The notes: generated by a model from the sequence alone, not told the origin. A stretch of 64,000 nt of DNA from Flavobacteriales bacterium ALC-1 (GCA_000171875.1 ABHI01000004.1:41001-105000), one strand, 5' to 3'. Shown: positions 49,303-60,690, numbered from the stretch's first letter. Numbers and translations: made by a program.

Positions 49303-49419
49303 AGTTTATTAACTTTTGTTGATAAGTGCAGTTTATAAGATGTTTATATCTAATCTGTTAAAAAATTTGTTTTTTCGCAATAGTACCATAATTTAGCTGA
49401 ACAATTAACGACAAACCTA

Positions 49420-49905
49420 GTTTGGTTTTAAAAGATATTTTAAATTAATGTTAGTTGCAGATAAAGAGACGTTCTTTATTTATTGAGATTATTTTTTGAG
49501 GTTGCGGAGCTGCTTGTGTAGGCAAGTGAAGTGAAATAACCAAGATGTTTAATTAATATAGTATGCTTAGGTAGGCTATAAAGGTTAAATTGAAAGCTTT
49601 GAAGAAGTAATGGAATCGAAAGTGAACATGAAAAGGATGGGCAATGTTTTTTGGACGTGTTGAACGCGCAAGCGAACAATAAAAGAAAAAACATCAAAGA
49701 AAATAAATCTTAGAAGCTTAGTAGTATCAGGTCAATACATTTTGAAAGATATGAAACGTTTCACTGAAGCGGAAAAGCTTGAACTGAAAAGGATGGTGAC
49801 GCAAGTCATACAGCTGAGTTAGTGAAAACTAAATAAGTCACGTAAGTACTGTTTCTATAAAAGCCATGTCAACACAGATTCGTCTGAGTGATATGGCTTT
49901 TTGCT
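49420..49905 (+). ncRNA. Candidate structured non-coding RNA
   Basis: The 880-bp stretch 49254-50133 has no credible protein gene. Its middle looks like an RNA gene ending at a strong terminator (49859-49905) with no coding region before it. Hairpins seen: CTTG/CAAG at 49513-49526; TTG-CGC-GCAA-GCG-CAA at 49660-49679, enclosed by the 9-bp stem ATGTTTTTT/AAAAAACAT (49644-49652 with 49686-49694); TGAC-GCAA-GTCA at 49797-49808; TTAGT-GAAA-ACTAA at 49819-49832; and AGTcAC-GTAA-GTACT at 49836-49850. Four of these have GNRA tetraloops, a mark of folded RNA. The 5' end is a guess. I cannot match it to RNase P, tmRNA, 6S or SRP RNA. Confidence 0.45.
49859..49905 (+). terminator. Strong terminator with no preceding CDS
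   Basis: AAAAGCCATGTCA (49859-49871) pairs with TGATATGGCTTTT (49889-49901) over 13 bp, including one G-T wobble, followed by further Ts. It lies more than 600 bp after rplS, which already has its own terminator, so it most likely ends a non-coding transcript. Confidence 0.8.
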
Positions 49906-49928
49906 TTTATAAAACTTTTAGTTTTATC

Positions 49929-49949
49929 ATCCTGAACTTGTTTCAGGAT
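49929..49949. repeat. Short palindromic repeat
   Basis: ATCCTGAA and TTCAGGAT arms around a 5-nt centre (CTTGT). I recall this as a very common intergenic palindrome in Flavobacteriaceae genomes. Confidence 0.55.
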
Positions 49950-49983
49950 TTCATTCTAAAAAGCATTATGCATTATTAAATTT

Positions 49984-50096
49984 CGTCAGTTCGAGTGAAA
50001 TTTAAGTCTTTTGAAATTTAAATCGAGAATAGAAATTTGTTGAATACTAAAAGTTCTCGATACAATTTTTTAGATAAAAAATCACTAGAACTGACG
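49984..50096. repeat. Nested imperfect inverted repeat (REP-like element)
   Basis: The outer arms are CGTCAGTTCGAGTGA (49984-49998) and TCACTAGAACTGACG (50082-50096), 14 of 15 complementary. An inner pair, ATCGAGAA (50022-50029) and TTCTCGAT (50054-50061), is perfect, and AAATTT arms flank 50004-50013. This resembles a mobile palindromic intergenic element. It ends 37 bp before the pentapeptide-repeat gene. Confidence 0.6.
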
Positions 50097-50133
50097 TAAA
50101 GGAAATTAAGCTTTTCTTTCGTATCCTTGTAAA

Positions 50134-50706
50134 ATGAATCTCCCTCTTGTAGATACAAAAAGTTTTAAAAATGAGGATTATACAAAACATATCCTCACCA
50201 AAGCTGAGTATACCGAATGTACATTCACTAATTGTAATTTCGAAAATTCAGACATTTCCAACATCACATTTTTAGAATGTGAATTTATAGAGTGCAACTT
50301 TAGTAATGTTAACATAATGCATACCACTTTTAACGAAGTGGAGTTTATAAATTGTAAACTGGTTGGTGTTCTGTTTCAAAACTGCAATGATTTTTTATTA
50401 GCCTTTAATTTTAAAAATTGTACAATGAATCTCAGTTCCTTCTATCAATTAAAAATTAATGGCACAACATTTTTAAACTGTAAAATGCATAGTGTTGATT
50501 TTACAGAAACAGAAGCAAAAAATGTGAGTTTTTCTAAATGCGATCTAAAGGATGCTATTTTTGAACATACACAACTTCATAGTTCAGATTTTTCTTCAGC
50601 TTATAACTTTTCAATCCACCCATCTCAGAATACAATTAAAAAAGCATTTTTTTCAAAAGAAAATATATTAGGTCTGCTAAACACCTTCAATATTAAGATA
50701 AAATAG
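50134..50706 (+). CDS. Pentapeptide-repeat protein
   Basis: A 190-residue protein built of consecutive five-residue repeats with a central aromatic or hydrophobic residue (CTFTNCNFENSDISN, FLECEFIECNFSNVN), which form a right-handed quadrilateral helix. It is unusually rich in Cys, with Cys and Asn at the repeat corners. Qnr and MfpA are pentapeptide proteins that protect gyrase, but nothing here shows that role. There is no signal peptide, so it is probably cytoplasmic. Confidence 0.85.
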   Translation: MNLPLVDTKSFKNEDYTKHILTKAEYTECTFTNCNFENSDISNITFLECEFIECNFSNVNIMHTTFNEVEFINCKLVGVLFQNCNDFLLAFNFKNCTMNLSSFYQLKINGTTFLNCKMHSVDFTETEAKNVSFSKCDLKDAIFEHTQLHSSDFSSAYNFSIHPSQNTIKKAFFSKENILGLLNTFNIKIK

Positions 50707-50798
50707 AAATATCATTTTTTAAGCTTTCAATTATCAATTTCGTAATTTTTAAGGTACTTTACTATTAATCTAACATTTACAAAACAACACCTTTTTTG

Positions 50799-50806
50799 TA
50801 TATTTG
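50799..50806 (+). promoter_or_regulatory. -7 element of icd
   Basis: TATATTTG at 50799-50806, 48 bp before the icd ATG, matches TAnnTTTG. A matching -33 TTG is not clear. Confidence 0.45.
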
Positions 50807-50848
50807 CATGGCTTAATTATAAGCTATTACACAATCAAAATACTCTAA

Positions 50849-53074
<2,226 letters not shown>

Positions 53075-53096
53075 TAGAATACATTAAGGTTATGTT

Positions 53097-53123
53097 AAAA
53101 GCTTCTTCACGGAAGCTTTTTTT
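53097..53123 (+). terminator. Intrinsic terminator of icd
   Basis: AAAAGCTTC (53097-53105) pairs with GAAGCTTTT (53112-53120), followed by Ts. Confidence 0.92.
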
Positions 53124-53209
53124 ATTCTTTTCATTTATTTTTATAATAGCAAATATTAGAATCACTTGTAGATACAAATCCATCATCTAATAAAAATTAT
53201 CATTCAAAT

Positions 53210-55585
53210 ATGGTATTACTTCTTAGAAGAATTATGTTCTTCTTTTTAATATGTCCTTTAGGACTTTTAGCCCAACAAAAATTCACGCTTAGCGGTACTA
53301 TTTCAGATAACCAAAGTAACGAAACATTAATTGGAGTTAACATTATTGTACCAGATCAGCAAACAGGCACAGTAACTAATGAATATGGTTTTTACTCGCT
53401 AACATTACCATCAGGGACTTATCAAATTCAGATAAGCTACTTAGGTTACAAAACAATTTCTGAGACCATAGTACTTAATGAGGACATTACGAAGAATTAT
53501 AAGCTTACCGAATCAGTTGAAAGTCTAGATGAAGTCATCATAAAAGAGGATGTTGAAAAATTAAATATTAAAAAACCACAAATGAGTGTCAATTCTTTAT
53601 CGATTAAGACCATAAAGAATATGCCTGTGATTTTAGGTGAAGTTGATGTTATTAAATCAATCACATTACTACCTGGTGTAACTAATGCTGGTGAAGGTTC
53701 CTCAGGATTTAATGTAAGAGGAGGTGCAGCAGACCAAAACCTTATCCTTTTAGACGAAGCAACAATTTTTAATTCTTCGCACTTATTTGGCTTCTTCTCT
53801 GTATTTAATCCAGATGCAATTAAAGACATTAAACTCTATAAAGGTGGCATTCCCGCAAAATATGGTGGAAGAGTATCTTCTGTTTTAGATATCTATCAAA
53901 AAGAAGGCAACAGCAGTGGTTTTCATATGAATGGTGGTATTGGATTAATATCTAGCCGTTTACTTGCTGAAGGTCCGATTAAAAAAAACAAAGGTTCATT
54001 TCTGTTTGGTGGACGTAGTAGTTATGCTCATTTATTTTTACCACTTTTCGATTTAGATAATATAGCCTATTTCTATGATCTTAATACCAAGTTGAGCTAT
54101 AGATTAAATGATAATAACAGTATTTTCCTTTCAGGCTATTTTGGACGTGATGTATTTGAAATTGCAGATACTTTTGAAAACACCTATGGAAACACTGTAG
54201 TGAATTTTAGATGGAATCATTTATTCTCAGATAAATTGTTTTCTAATCTGTCTTTAATTTATTCAGACTATTACTATGGCTTAAAATTGAATTTCGTAGA
54301 GTTCGACTGGGAGTCAGGCATTAGAAACTTCAATCTTAAATACGATTTCAAGCATTACATCAACAATAATTTTAAGCTCGAATATGGTCTAAATAGCATC
54401 TACTATAAATTTAATCCTGGTGAAATTAACCCAACTACAGAAAGTTCTGGTATTAACCCTTTTAAACTTATAGATAAATATGCTTTTGAAAATGCCATAT
54501 ATTTAGATGCCGAGCACAAGCTTAGTAATAAATTATCTGTAAGCTATGGTGCACGTTTTAGTACATTTCATCGTTTAGGGCAAGATGAACTCAATCTTTA
54601 TGAGAATGATAATCCAGTTCTGTTTAATGAAGATCTTGGAATTTATGAAAAAGCTAGCCCAATAGGTACAGAAACTTTTAACAGAAGCGATGTTATAGAA
54701 TCTTTTGCAAATATAGAACCTAGATTAGCAGTTGCATATCAGTTAAATAGCACATCTTCAGTTAAAGCTAGTTATAATAGAATGAGTCAGTATTTACACC
54801 TGTTGTCTAATACTAGCTCACCTACTCCATTAGATGTTTGGACACCTAGTGGCAAGTTTATTAAACCACAACTCCTAGACCAAGTAGCCCTAGGGTATTT
54901 TAAAACATTTAAGGACAATGAATTCTCATTAGAAATTGAGAGTTTTTTCAAGAAAATCAAAAACCGAATTGATTATATAGATGGTGCTGATTTAATTGCC
55001 AACAATGCCATTGAACAGGTCGTATTAAATGGTGAAGCTAGGGCTTATGGATTAGAAGTGCTATTTAGAAAAAATGAAGGCAAATTAAAAGGTTGGCTAG
55101 CGTATACCCTTTCAAAATCCGAACAAAGAACACCAGGAAGAACCGCTATTGAAACTGGTATCAATAATGGAGAATGGTACAATACCCCTTTTGATAAAAC
55201 ACATGATATTTCTTTAACAGGAAGTTATGAGTTAAATAAAAAATGGTCTTTTAGTTCAAATTTTATTTTTCAAACAGGTCAATCAGCAACATTTCCAAAT
55301 GGTCAGTACCAGTATAATGGTATTGTTATCCCTAGCTTCGAAGCTCGCAATTCAAGTAGATTATCATCATATCATCGCTTAGATTTGGCAGTTAATTATA
55401 GACCTAAACCAAATAGTGACAAAAAGTTTAAAGGAGAGTGGGTCTTTGGTATATATAATGTCTATAATAGACGAAATGCAGCTAATATTACATTTAGAGA
55501 AAATAGAATGTCTGGTACTAATGAAGCCGTAAGACTAGCAATTTTTGGTATAGTTCCTTCAGTATCCTATAATTTTAAATTTTAA
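53210..55585 (+). CDS. TonB-dependent outer-membrane receptor with carboxypeptidase-like domain
   Basis: A 791-residue protein. The signal peptide ends near LLAQQ (residue 22). An N-terminal carboxypeptidase-D-like regulatory domain (LSGTISDNQSNETLIGVNII) is followed by a plug domain (GSSGFNVRGGAADQNLILLDEA) and a beta-barrel ending in VPSVSYNFKF. It imports a large ligand across the outer membrane using TonB. The gene after it, 5 bp away, encodes a DUF4249 lipoprotein, a pairing I recall from Bacteroidota. The substrate is unknown. Confidence 0.92.
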   Translation: MVLLLRRIMFFFLICPLGLLAQQKFTLSGTISDNQSNETLIGVNIIVPDQQTGTVTNEYGFYSLTLPSGTYQIQISYLGYKTISETIVLNEDITKNYKLTESVESLDEVIIKEDVEKLNIKKPQMSVNSLSIKTIKNMPVILGEVDVIKSITLLPGVTNAGEGSSGFNVRGGAADQNLILLDEATIFNSSHLFGFFSVFNPDAIKDIKLYKGGIPAKYGGRVSSVLDIYQKEGNSSGFHMNGGIGLISSRLLAEGPIKKNKGSFLFGGRSSYAHLFLPLFDLDNIAYFYDLNTKLSYRLNDNNSIFLSGYFGRDVFEIADTFENTYGNTVVNFRWNHLFSDKLFSNLSLIYSDYYYGLKLNFVEFDWESGIRNFNLKYDFKHYINNNFKLEYGLNSIYYKFNPGEINPTTESSGINPFKLIDKYAFENAIYLDAEHKLSNKLSVSYGARFSTFHRLGQDELNLYENDNPVLFNEDLGIYEKASPIGTETFNRSDVIESFANIEPRLAVAYQLNSTSSVKASYNRMSQYLHLLSNTSSPTPLDVWTPSGKFIKPQLLDQVALGYFKTFKDNEFSLEIESFFKKIKNRIDYIDGADLIANNAIEQVVLNGEARAYGLEVLFRKNEGKLKGWLAYTLSKSEQRTPGRTAIETGINNGEWYNTPFDKTHDISLTGSYELNKKWSFSSNFIFQTGQSATFPNGQYQYNGIVIPSFEARNSSRLSSYHRLDLAVNYRPKPNSDKKFKGEWVFGIYNVYNRRNAANITFRENRMSGTNEAVRLAIFGIVPSVSYNFKF

Positions 55586-55590
55586 AAATC

Positions 55591-56406
55591 ATGAAAAAAC
55601 TTATATATATATGCATTCTGTTTTCGCTTTTTTATAACTGCGAAGATGTTATAGATGTAGATTTAAATGAGTCTGAACCAAAACTCGTTATTGAGGCTTC
55701 TATAAATTGGTTTAAAAACACCTTAGGAAATGAGCAAAGTATAAAACTATCGTTATCTGCTCCGTTTTTTAATGAGACTATTCCACCAGCAAATGGAGCT
55801 ACTATTCATATCATAGATACAAACAGTAATCAATTTAATTTTATCGAGGAAGGGAGTAGTGGCATATATAGAAACAGCAATTTCATCCCTGTGATAGATG
55901 AAACCTACACATTAACAATTAATTATCAAGGAGAGACCTATACTGCAACCGAAACATTAAAATCTGTATCTTCAATTGATTATGTAGAACAGATTAATGA
56001 TGGAGGTTTTTCAGGTGAAGATATTGAGCTTAAAGCATTCTATACTGATCCAGAAAACGAAGAAAATTATTATTTTTTTGAGTTTATTAGTAATATTCCC
56101 GTTATACCTTCTCTCGAAGTATATGAAGATAGATTCACTAACGGTAACCAAATATTTGGGTTCTACACCGAAGAAGACTTAGAAGCTGGAGATGAAGTCA
56201 CCATAAGAAACTATGGGGTTACAAAACGTTTTTACGATTTTATGTTTATTCTATTACAACAAGGAAGTGATGATGGTGGTGGTCCATTTGAAACACAACC
56301 AGCAACTGTGCGTGGTAATTGTATTAATGAAACTAATCCAGACAACTTCCCTTTTGGCTACTTTAGACTTTCTGAAGTAGATGAGTTAATTTATACTGTA
56401 GAATAG
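55591..56406 (+). CDS. DUF4249 lipoprotein, partner of the TonB receptor
   Basis: A 271-residue lipoprotein. The signal MKKLIYICILFSLFYNC has the lipid Cys at residue 17. DUF4249-like beta-rich sequence follows (IDVDLNESEPKLVIEASINW; YTLTINYQGETYTATETL). It lies 5 bp downstream of the receptor gene, so the two probably act together in ligand capture at the cell surface. The ligand cannot be read from the sequence. Confidence 0.82.
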   Translation: MKKLIYICILFSLFYNCEDVIDVDLNESEPKLVIEASINWFKNTLGNEQSIKLSLSAPFFNETIPPANGATIHIIDTNSNQFNFIEEGSSGIYRNSNFIPVIDETYTLTINYQGETYTATETLKSVSSIDYVEQINDGGFSGEDIELKAFYTDPENEENYYFFEFISNIPVIPSLEVYEDRFTNGNQIFGFYTEEDLEAGDEVTIRNYGVTKRFYDFMFILLQQGSDDGGGPFETQPATVRGNCINETNPDNFPFGYFRLSEVDELIYTVE

Positions 56407-56481
56407 ATTACACTATTACTAGCTAAATACTTTATTATTTCAAAATAATTTTTACAACCTGTAATTATCAAAAAAACTTCT

Positions 56482-56517
56482 CGACTACACAGACTCAAAA
56501 TACAATTAAGGTAGTCG
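56482..56517. repeat. Inverted repeat between DUF4249 and DUF547 genes
   Basis: CGACTAC (56482-56488) and GTAGTCG (56511-56517) form a perfect 7-bp stem around a 22-nt loop, with no strong T tract. It may be a weak terminator or a regulatory stem. Nothing else stands out in this 161-bp gap. Confidence 0.35.
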
Positions 56518-56567
56518 TTTGAAAATATCATCATTGTATTTTTTTTAAATAATTAAATTCAAATTAT

Positions 56568-57278
56568 ATGAAAAAAAGTCTAATGTGTTTACTTCTTTTA
56601 GTTACAACATCTATTTCAGCTCAAAATATCGATGATTTTTTTAAAATCTCGGATGATTTTTTTAAAACTCATGTAAAAGATGGTAAGATAGATTACAAGG
56701 CTATTAAAAAGAATACAGATCCTTTAGGTCTTATTTTAGAACAGGTTAAAAGTATTAGAGTAGATATAGCAGATGAGCAAAACTACAAGGCCTTTTGGAT
56801 TAATACTTATAATATTTTAGTTATTAAAGGTATTGTAAATCAATTCCCTGTAGCATCCCCATTAGATATAGACGGTTTTTTTGATAAAAATAAATTTGAT
56901 GCTGGTGGTATGTCTGTGACATTAAATGAAATTGAAAACAAGCTTTTACGATCAGAATTTAAAGATCCTAGGCTTCATTTTGTATTAGTTTGTGGTGCTG
57001 TTGGCTGTCCTCCTCTAATAAGCAATGTATATAAGCCTAATACCTTAGAGCAACAATTAACGACTCAAACAAAGAAAGCTATTAATAGTAATTTCATTAA
57101 AATAAATTACAAGAAAAAACGTGTCCAAGTGTCACAAATTATGGAGTGGTATAAGGAAGATTTTATTCTAAATGGCAATGAAATAGATTTTATAAATAAA
57201 TATCTAGAAGAGCCCATTTCAAAAAAATATAAACTAAGCTACTTCAAATATAACTGGCAGCTAAATATTCAACCCTAA
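56568..57278 (+). CDS. DUF547 domain protein, exported
   Basis: A 236-residue protein with a signal peptide ending near TSISAQ (residue 19). The DUF547 pattern is present: KAFWINTYNILVIKGIV, DPRLHFVLVCGAVGCPPL and IMEWYKEDF. DUF547 resembles a papain-like/transglutaminase fold; the conserved Cys in VGCPP is a candidate active-site residue. Function is unknown. It is 42 bp from the next gene. Confidence 0.85.
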   Translation: MKKSLMCLLLLVTTSISAQNIDDFFKISDDFFKTHVKDGKIDYKAIKKNTDPLGLILEQVKSIRVDIADEQNYKAFWINTYNILVIKGIVNQFPVASPLDIDGFFDKNKFDAGGMSVTLNEIENKLLRSEFKDPRLHFVLVCGAVGCPPLISNVYKPNTLEQQLTTQTKKAINSNFIKINYKKKRVQVSQIMEWYKEDFILNGNEIDFINKYLEEPISKKYKLSYFKYNWQLNIQP

Positions 57279-57320
57279 TAAAAATTTTACAACATATTAT
57301 TACATCTAAAAATTTCAATT

Positions 57321-58202
57321 ATGTATATTAAAAAGATTGCACTAGTACTTATGCTAATCATTATTAGTAACCCCATTTTATCACAAGAAGATACAGATAC
57401 CAAAAGGAGTGTTATCCAAGATTTCACACCTTCTATTTTGCTAAAAAAAGGGCAATGGGATATAAAATGGTTTAATAACCTTTACACAGAAACACAAGCT
57501 ACTTTTGGTGGTAATAAAAGCGACATACCACGTAATACCTTTTTTACATCTACAGTAGATGTGTTTACAGGTATATCTGATAACAGACGTGTAAACCTTG
57601 GCTTATTACTAGAATTTCGTTCTAATGTAATTGGTGGTAGAGACGCCTTAGATATATTTTCTTTTGATGGAGAAAATGGAACAGCTCGTTCTGGTCTAAC
57701 CTCTTTTGCCCCAGCAATAAAGTTTAATCCTGTAAAAAGCTTAAGCAATTTCACCATACAATCAGCTTTTCATATACCGCTTGTTGGTCAAGAGACAAAG
57801 GACAATGTATTTTTAGACCAAAGTGGTTTCATTTTTCAAAATCGTTTTTTTTACGATTACAGCTTCCAGAGTGGAAATTGGCAACTGTTTACTGAGCTAA
57901 ATACTGAATATAATTTTAAAAAAGATAATAGCTTTGCAAGTAATAGTTTACGTTTAATACCTGGTGCTTTTTTGAGTTATTTTCCAAGTTCTAAGTTTAC
58001 AGTATTAGGTTTTGTACAACATTTACAACTAATTTCATTTGAAACAAATGGTTTTGAACAAGATGCTACAATTCTTGGAGGCGGAGCAAAATACCAACTC
58101 ACGAACGAATTAAATATAGAATTTTTATATTCAAACTTTGTAAGAGGAAATGACACAGGTCTAGGTTCTACATATAACATAGGTCTAAGAGCACTTTTTT
58201 AG
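57321..58202 (+). CDS. Outer-membrane beta-barrel protein, unknown function
   Basis: I do not recognise a specific family. The 293-residue protein has a signal peptide ending near NPILSQ (residue 22) and many alternating amphipathic strands with aromatic ends, finishing in YNIGLRALF, as in outer-membrane barrels. It follows the DUF547 gene by 42 bp and may be co-transcribed with it. Transport or structural function is unknown. Confidence 0.72.
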   Translation: MYIKKIALVLMLIIISNPILSQEDTDTKRSVIQDFTPSILLKKGQWDIKWFNNLYTETQATFGGNKSDIPRNTFFTSTVDVFTGISDNRRVNLGLLLEFRSNVIGGRDALDIFSFDGENGTARSGLTSFAPAIKFNPVKSLSNFTIQSAFHIPLVGQETKDNVFLDQSGFIFQNRFFYDYSFQSGNWQLFTELNTEYNFKKDNSFASNSLRLIPGAFLSYFPSSKFTVLGFVQHLQLISFETNGFEQDATILGGGAKYQLTNELNIEFLYSNFVRGNDTGLGSTYNIGLRALF

Positions 58203-58296
58203 TACAATAACTAGTATTTATATAAATTTACTATTCGTATAATTACATTTTTAAAATGTTTGATTTACATTGTATAATCAAAACACATAATTTTTA

Positions 58297-59556
58297 GTGG
58301 CTCTATTAAGGTTTTTTTTAGTTTTCTTAATTTTTGCGTCTCTTGATGCTCAAGAGAATAAGATTGCAGCTATACACATAGATGGATTAAAAAAGACTAA
58401 AGAATCTTTTATAAGGAAAATTATCTCCCCAAAGCCAGGAGAAGTTTTAGATTCATTAATCCTTGATAAGGATATTGCAAAATTAAAACGTTTACCATTA
58501 GTTTCACATGCTTACTATCGCGTGTTCCATTCACATAACAACGAGTATAATCTTTTTTATTATATAGAGGAAAACTTTACATTAATTCCAAATGCAAATA
58601 TATGGTCAGCTACAAATCAACAATTTGCTTATAAAATAGGGTTGTATGATTTTAATTTTTTAGGGAATGGTATTGCCTTTGGTGGATTTTATCAAAACAA
58701 TGGTTATGATACTTATAGTGTAAACTTTAGAGCTCCATATTTATTCAGTAAAAATTTAGGGATTGCTATAAATCATCAAAACTGGAAAAGTGAAGAACCT
58801 CTATACTTTTCAAATTCTAGTGCAAATTATTTATACAATAACAAATCATTTGAACTACTTGGATTAATTGAATTTAATACAAAACATAAAATACAAACTG
58901 GAATTAATTTTTTTACTGAAAAATTTCAATACTTAGATGGGACTATAGAAGACGGAGTGCCAACTAACCTAAAAGAGAATAAAATATTACTCAAGTTAGT
59001 TTATGATTTTGATTTGCTTAATTACTCATACCAGTATATATCAGGTTTTAGAAGCTTACTTTATCTACAGAGTGTTCAATCAGAAAATGAGTTTCAACCA
59101 AATTTTTTTATAGCTTGGAATGATTTTTTTTACTATCAAAAAGTTGGAAAAAAAGGGAATTGGGCTAATAGACTTAGATTAGGTTTAGCCTCAAATAGTA
59201 ATAGTCCATTTGCACCATTCTCAGTAGATAATAATTTAAATATTAGAGGTGTAGGTAATATAATTGATAGAGGGACTGGAGTTGTAGTACTTAACACCGA
59301 ATATAGACACACACTATATGAAAAAGAATGGTTCGCACTTCAAGGAAACGCTTTTGTTGATGCTGGAAGTTGGAGAAATCCTGGTGGTGATTTTAATGAT
59401 TTTATCAAATCACAGAATTTGAGAATTTATCCAGGTATAGGTTTAAGATTTATACATAAACAAATTTATAACGCTATATTTAGAATTGATTATGGCTATG
59501 GTATAACCGAAAACTCTAGCCATGGTATTGTATTTGGAATTGGTCAATATTTTTAA
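58297..59556 (+). CDS. Short Omp85-family outer-membrane protein with one POTRA domain
   Basis: The start is GTG at 58297. The 419-residue protein has a signal peptide ending near SLDAQ (residue 19), one POTRA-like domain (IAAIHIDGLKKTKESFIRKI ... LKRLPLVSHAYYRVF, about residues 22-80) and a barrel of Omp85 type, with LNIRGVGN as the likely lid-loop motif and GIVFGIGQYF at the C-terminus. It is shorter than BamA and TamA. The serine hydrolase gene follows only 3 bp downstream, which suggests a shared process. Its passenger, if any, is unknown. Confidence 0.75.
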   Translation: MALLRFFLVFLIFASLDAQENKIAAIHIDGLKKTKESFIRKIISPKPGEVLDSLILDKDIAKLKRLPLVSHAYYRVFHSHNNEYNLFYYIEENFTLIPNANIWSATNQQFAYKIGLYDFNFLGNGIAFGGFYQNNGYDTYSVNFRAPYLFSKNLGIAINHQNWKSEEPLYFSNSSANYLYNNKSFELLGLIEFNTKHKIQTGINFFTEKFQYLDGTIEDGVPTNLKENKILLKLVYDFDLLNYSYQYISGFRSLLYLQSVQSENEFQPNFFIAWNDFFYYQKVGKKGNWANRLRLGLASNSNSPFAPFSVDNNLNIRGVGNIIDRGTGVVVLNTEYRHTLYEKEWFALQGNAFVDAGSWRNPGGDFNDFIKSQNLRIYPGIGLRFIHKQIYNAIFRIDYGYGITENSSHGIVFGIGQYF

Positions 59557-59559
59557 CAA

Positions 59560-60648
59560 ATGAAAGACCAAATAAAAATAACATTAGTAATTATGTTAAT
59601 ATTTCCTAGCTTCAATAGTCTTTTTGCTCAAGATAATAATCTGGGCTTCAAAAAAGTTAGTAGGATTGCAAAAAGATTAGTTAGAAAAAAAAAGGTTCCT
59701 GGTATAGCTATTAGTGTTATAAAAGATGGCCTCATGATATATTCTGAAGGATTCGGTTATTCCGATATCGAAGGAAAAAAAGAGGTTAAACCTGATAGTA
59801 CAATTTTTAGAATTGGTAGTATCTCAAAACCAATAGCAGCAGTAGGCTTAGCAAAAATGGTTGATGCTAAAACTATATCTTTAGATTCTTTTATATCTAC
59901 ATATATTCCTTATTTTCCACAGAAAAAATATGATTTCACTATTAAACAATTAGGAGGTCATTTAGCAGGTATAAGAAATTATAAAGGAAATGAATTTATG
60001 AATAATAAACCTTTATCTGTTGAAGAAGGTGTTGATATTTTTATAAACGATAGCTTATTATTTGAACCAGGAAAAGACTATTTATATACCAGTTATAGTT
60101 GGAACTTAATAGCTTTAGCTATGCAAGAGGCAGCTAAAGATGATTTTGAAACACTCATAAATGACAAAGTATTATCGCCTATTGGTATGAATAATACTTA
60201 TCCTGATAAAAATCAAAGTATATCTCATAAAGCTAAATTTTATAAAAAGAAAAGATTTAGAGTTTTTAAAGAGACTAAAACCGTTAATAATTACTATAAA
60301 TTAGCATCTGGCGGGTATTTATCAACCTCAGAAGATATTGCCATATTTGGCAGTGCTTTGTTAAAAGGAAACATAATAAGTCCTAATGTCTTTGATGAAT
60401 TTATAACATCTCAATATATAAATGATAAAAAAACATATTACGGTATAGGCTTTCAAACTAGCTTTGATAGTGATGGAAGAGCTTATTATGGGCATATAGG
60501 TAATGGATTAGGTGGATATGGAATTTTCTATGTCTACCCAAAAGAAAAAGTCGTTTGTGTAATTTTAACTAATTGTTCTGATCCTAATCAGGATAGAAAA
60601 TTAAATAAAATCATAAGCCATATCTTTTCTGAATTGGATTTAGATTAA
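59560..60648 (+). CDS. Exported serine hydrolase, class C beta-lactamase/LACTB-like family
   Basis: A 362-residue protein with a signal peptide ending near LFAQ (residue 24). The SxxK motif is S87-I-S-K90, the middle motif is in YTSYSWNLIA, and HIGNGLGGYG replaces the KTG box. This is the pattern of class C-like serine hydrolases and LACTB rather than a true beta-lactamase. The substrate is unknown; peptidase or esterase activity on peptidoglycan or proteins is plausible. It is 3 bp after the Omp85 gene and 42 bp before murQ. Confidence 0.85.
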   Translation: MKDQIKITLVIMLIFPSFNSLFAQDNNLGFKKVSRIAKRLVRKKKVPGIAISVIKDGLMIYSEGFGYSDIEGKKEVKPDSTIFRIGSISKPIAAVGLAKMVDAKTISLDSFISTYIPYFPQKKYDFTIKQLGGHLAGIRNYKGNEFMNNKPLSVEEGVDIFINDSLLFEPGKDYLYTSYSWNLIALAMQEAAKDDFETLINDKVLSPIGMNNTYPDKNQSISHKAKFYKKKRFRVFKETKTVNNYYKLASGGYLSTSEDIAIFGSALLKGNIISPNVFDEFITSQYINDKKTYYGIGFQTSFDSDGRAYYGHIGNGLGGYGIFYVYPKEKVVCVILTNCSDPNQDRKLNKIISHIFSELDLD

Positions 60649-60690
60649 TGAATTGTATATTGCTATATAATTCATTTAATTTTTATACAC

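Noticed and set aside
49476..49697. 73-residue open frame on the minus strand
   Set aside because: Its composition looks random, with long runs of Ser, Phe and Leu and no motif. It lies antisense to the hairpins of the candidate RNA.
49752..49763. TGAAACGTTTCA, a perfect 12-bp palindrome resembling a LacI/Cra-type operator
   Set aside because: No LacI-family regulator or sugar operon is nearby, and the site is inside the candidate RNA, far from any gene start. I treat it as a coincidence.
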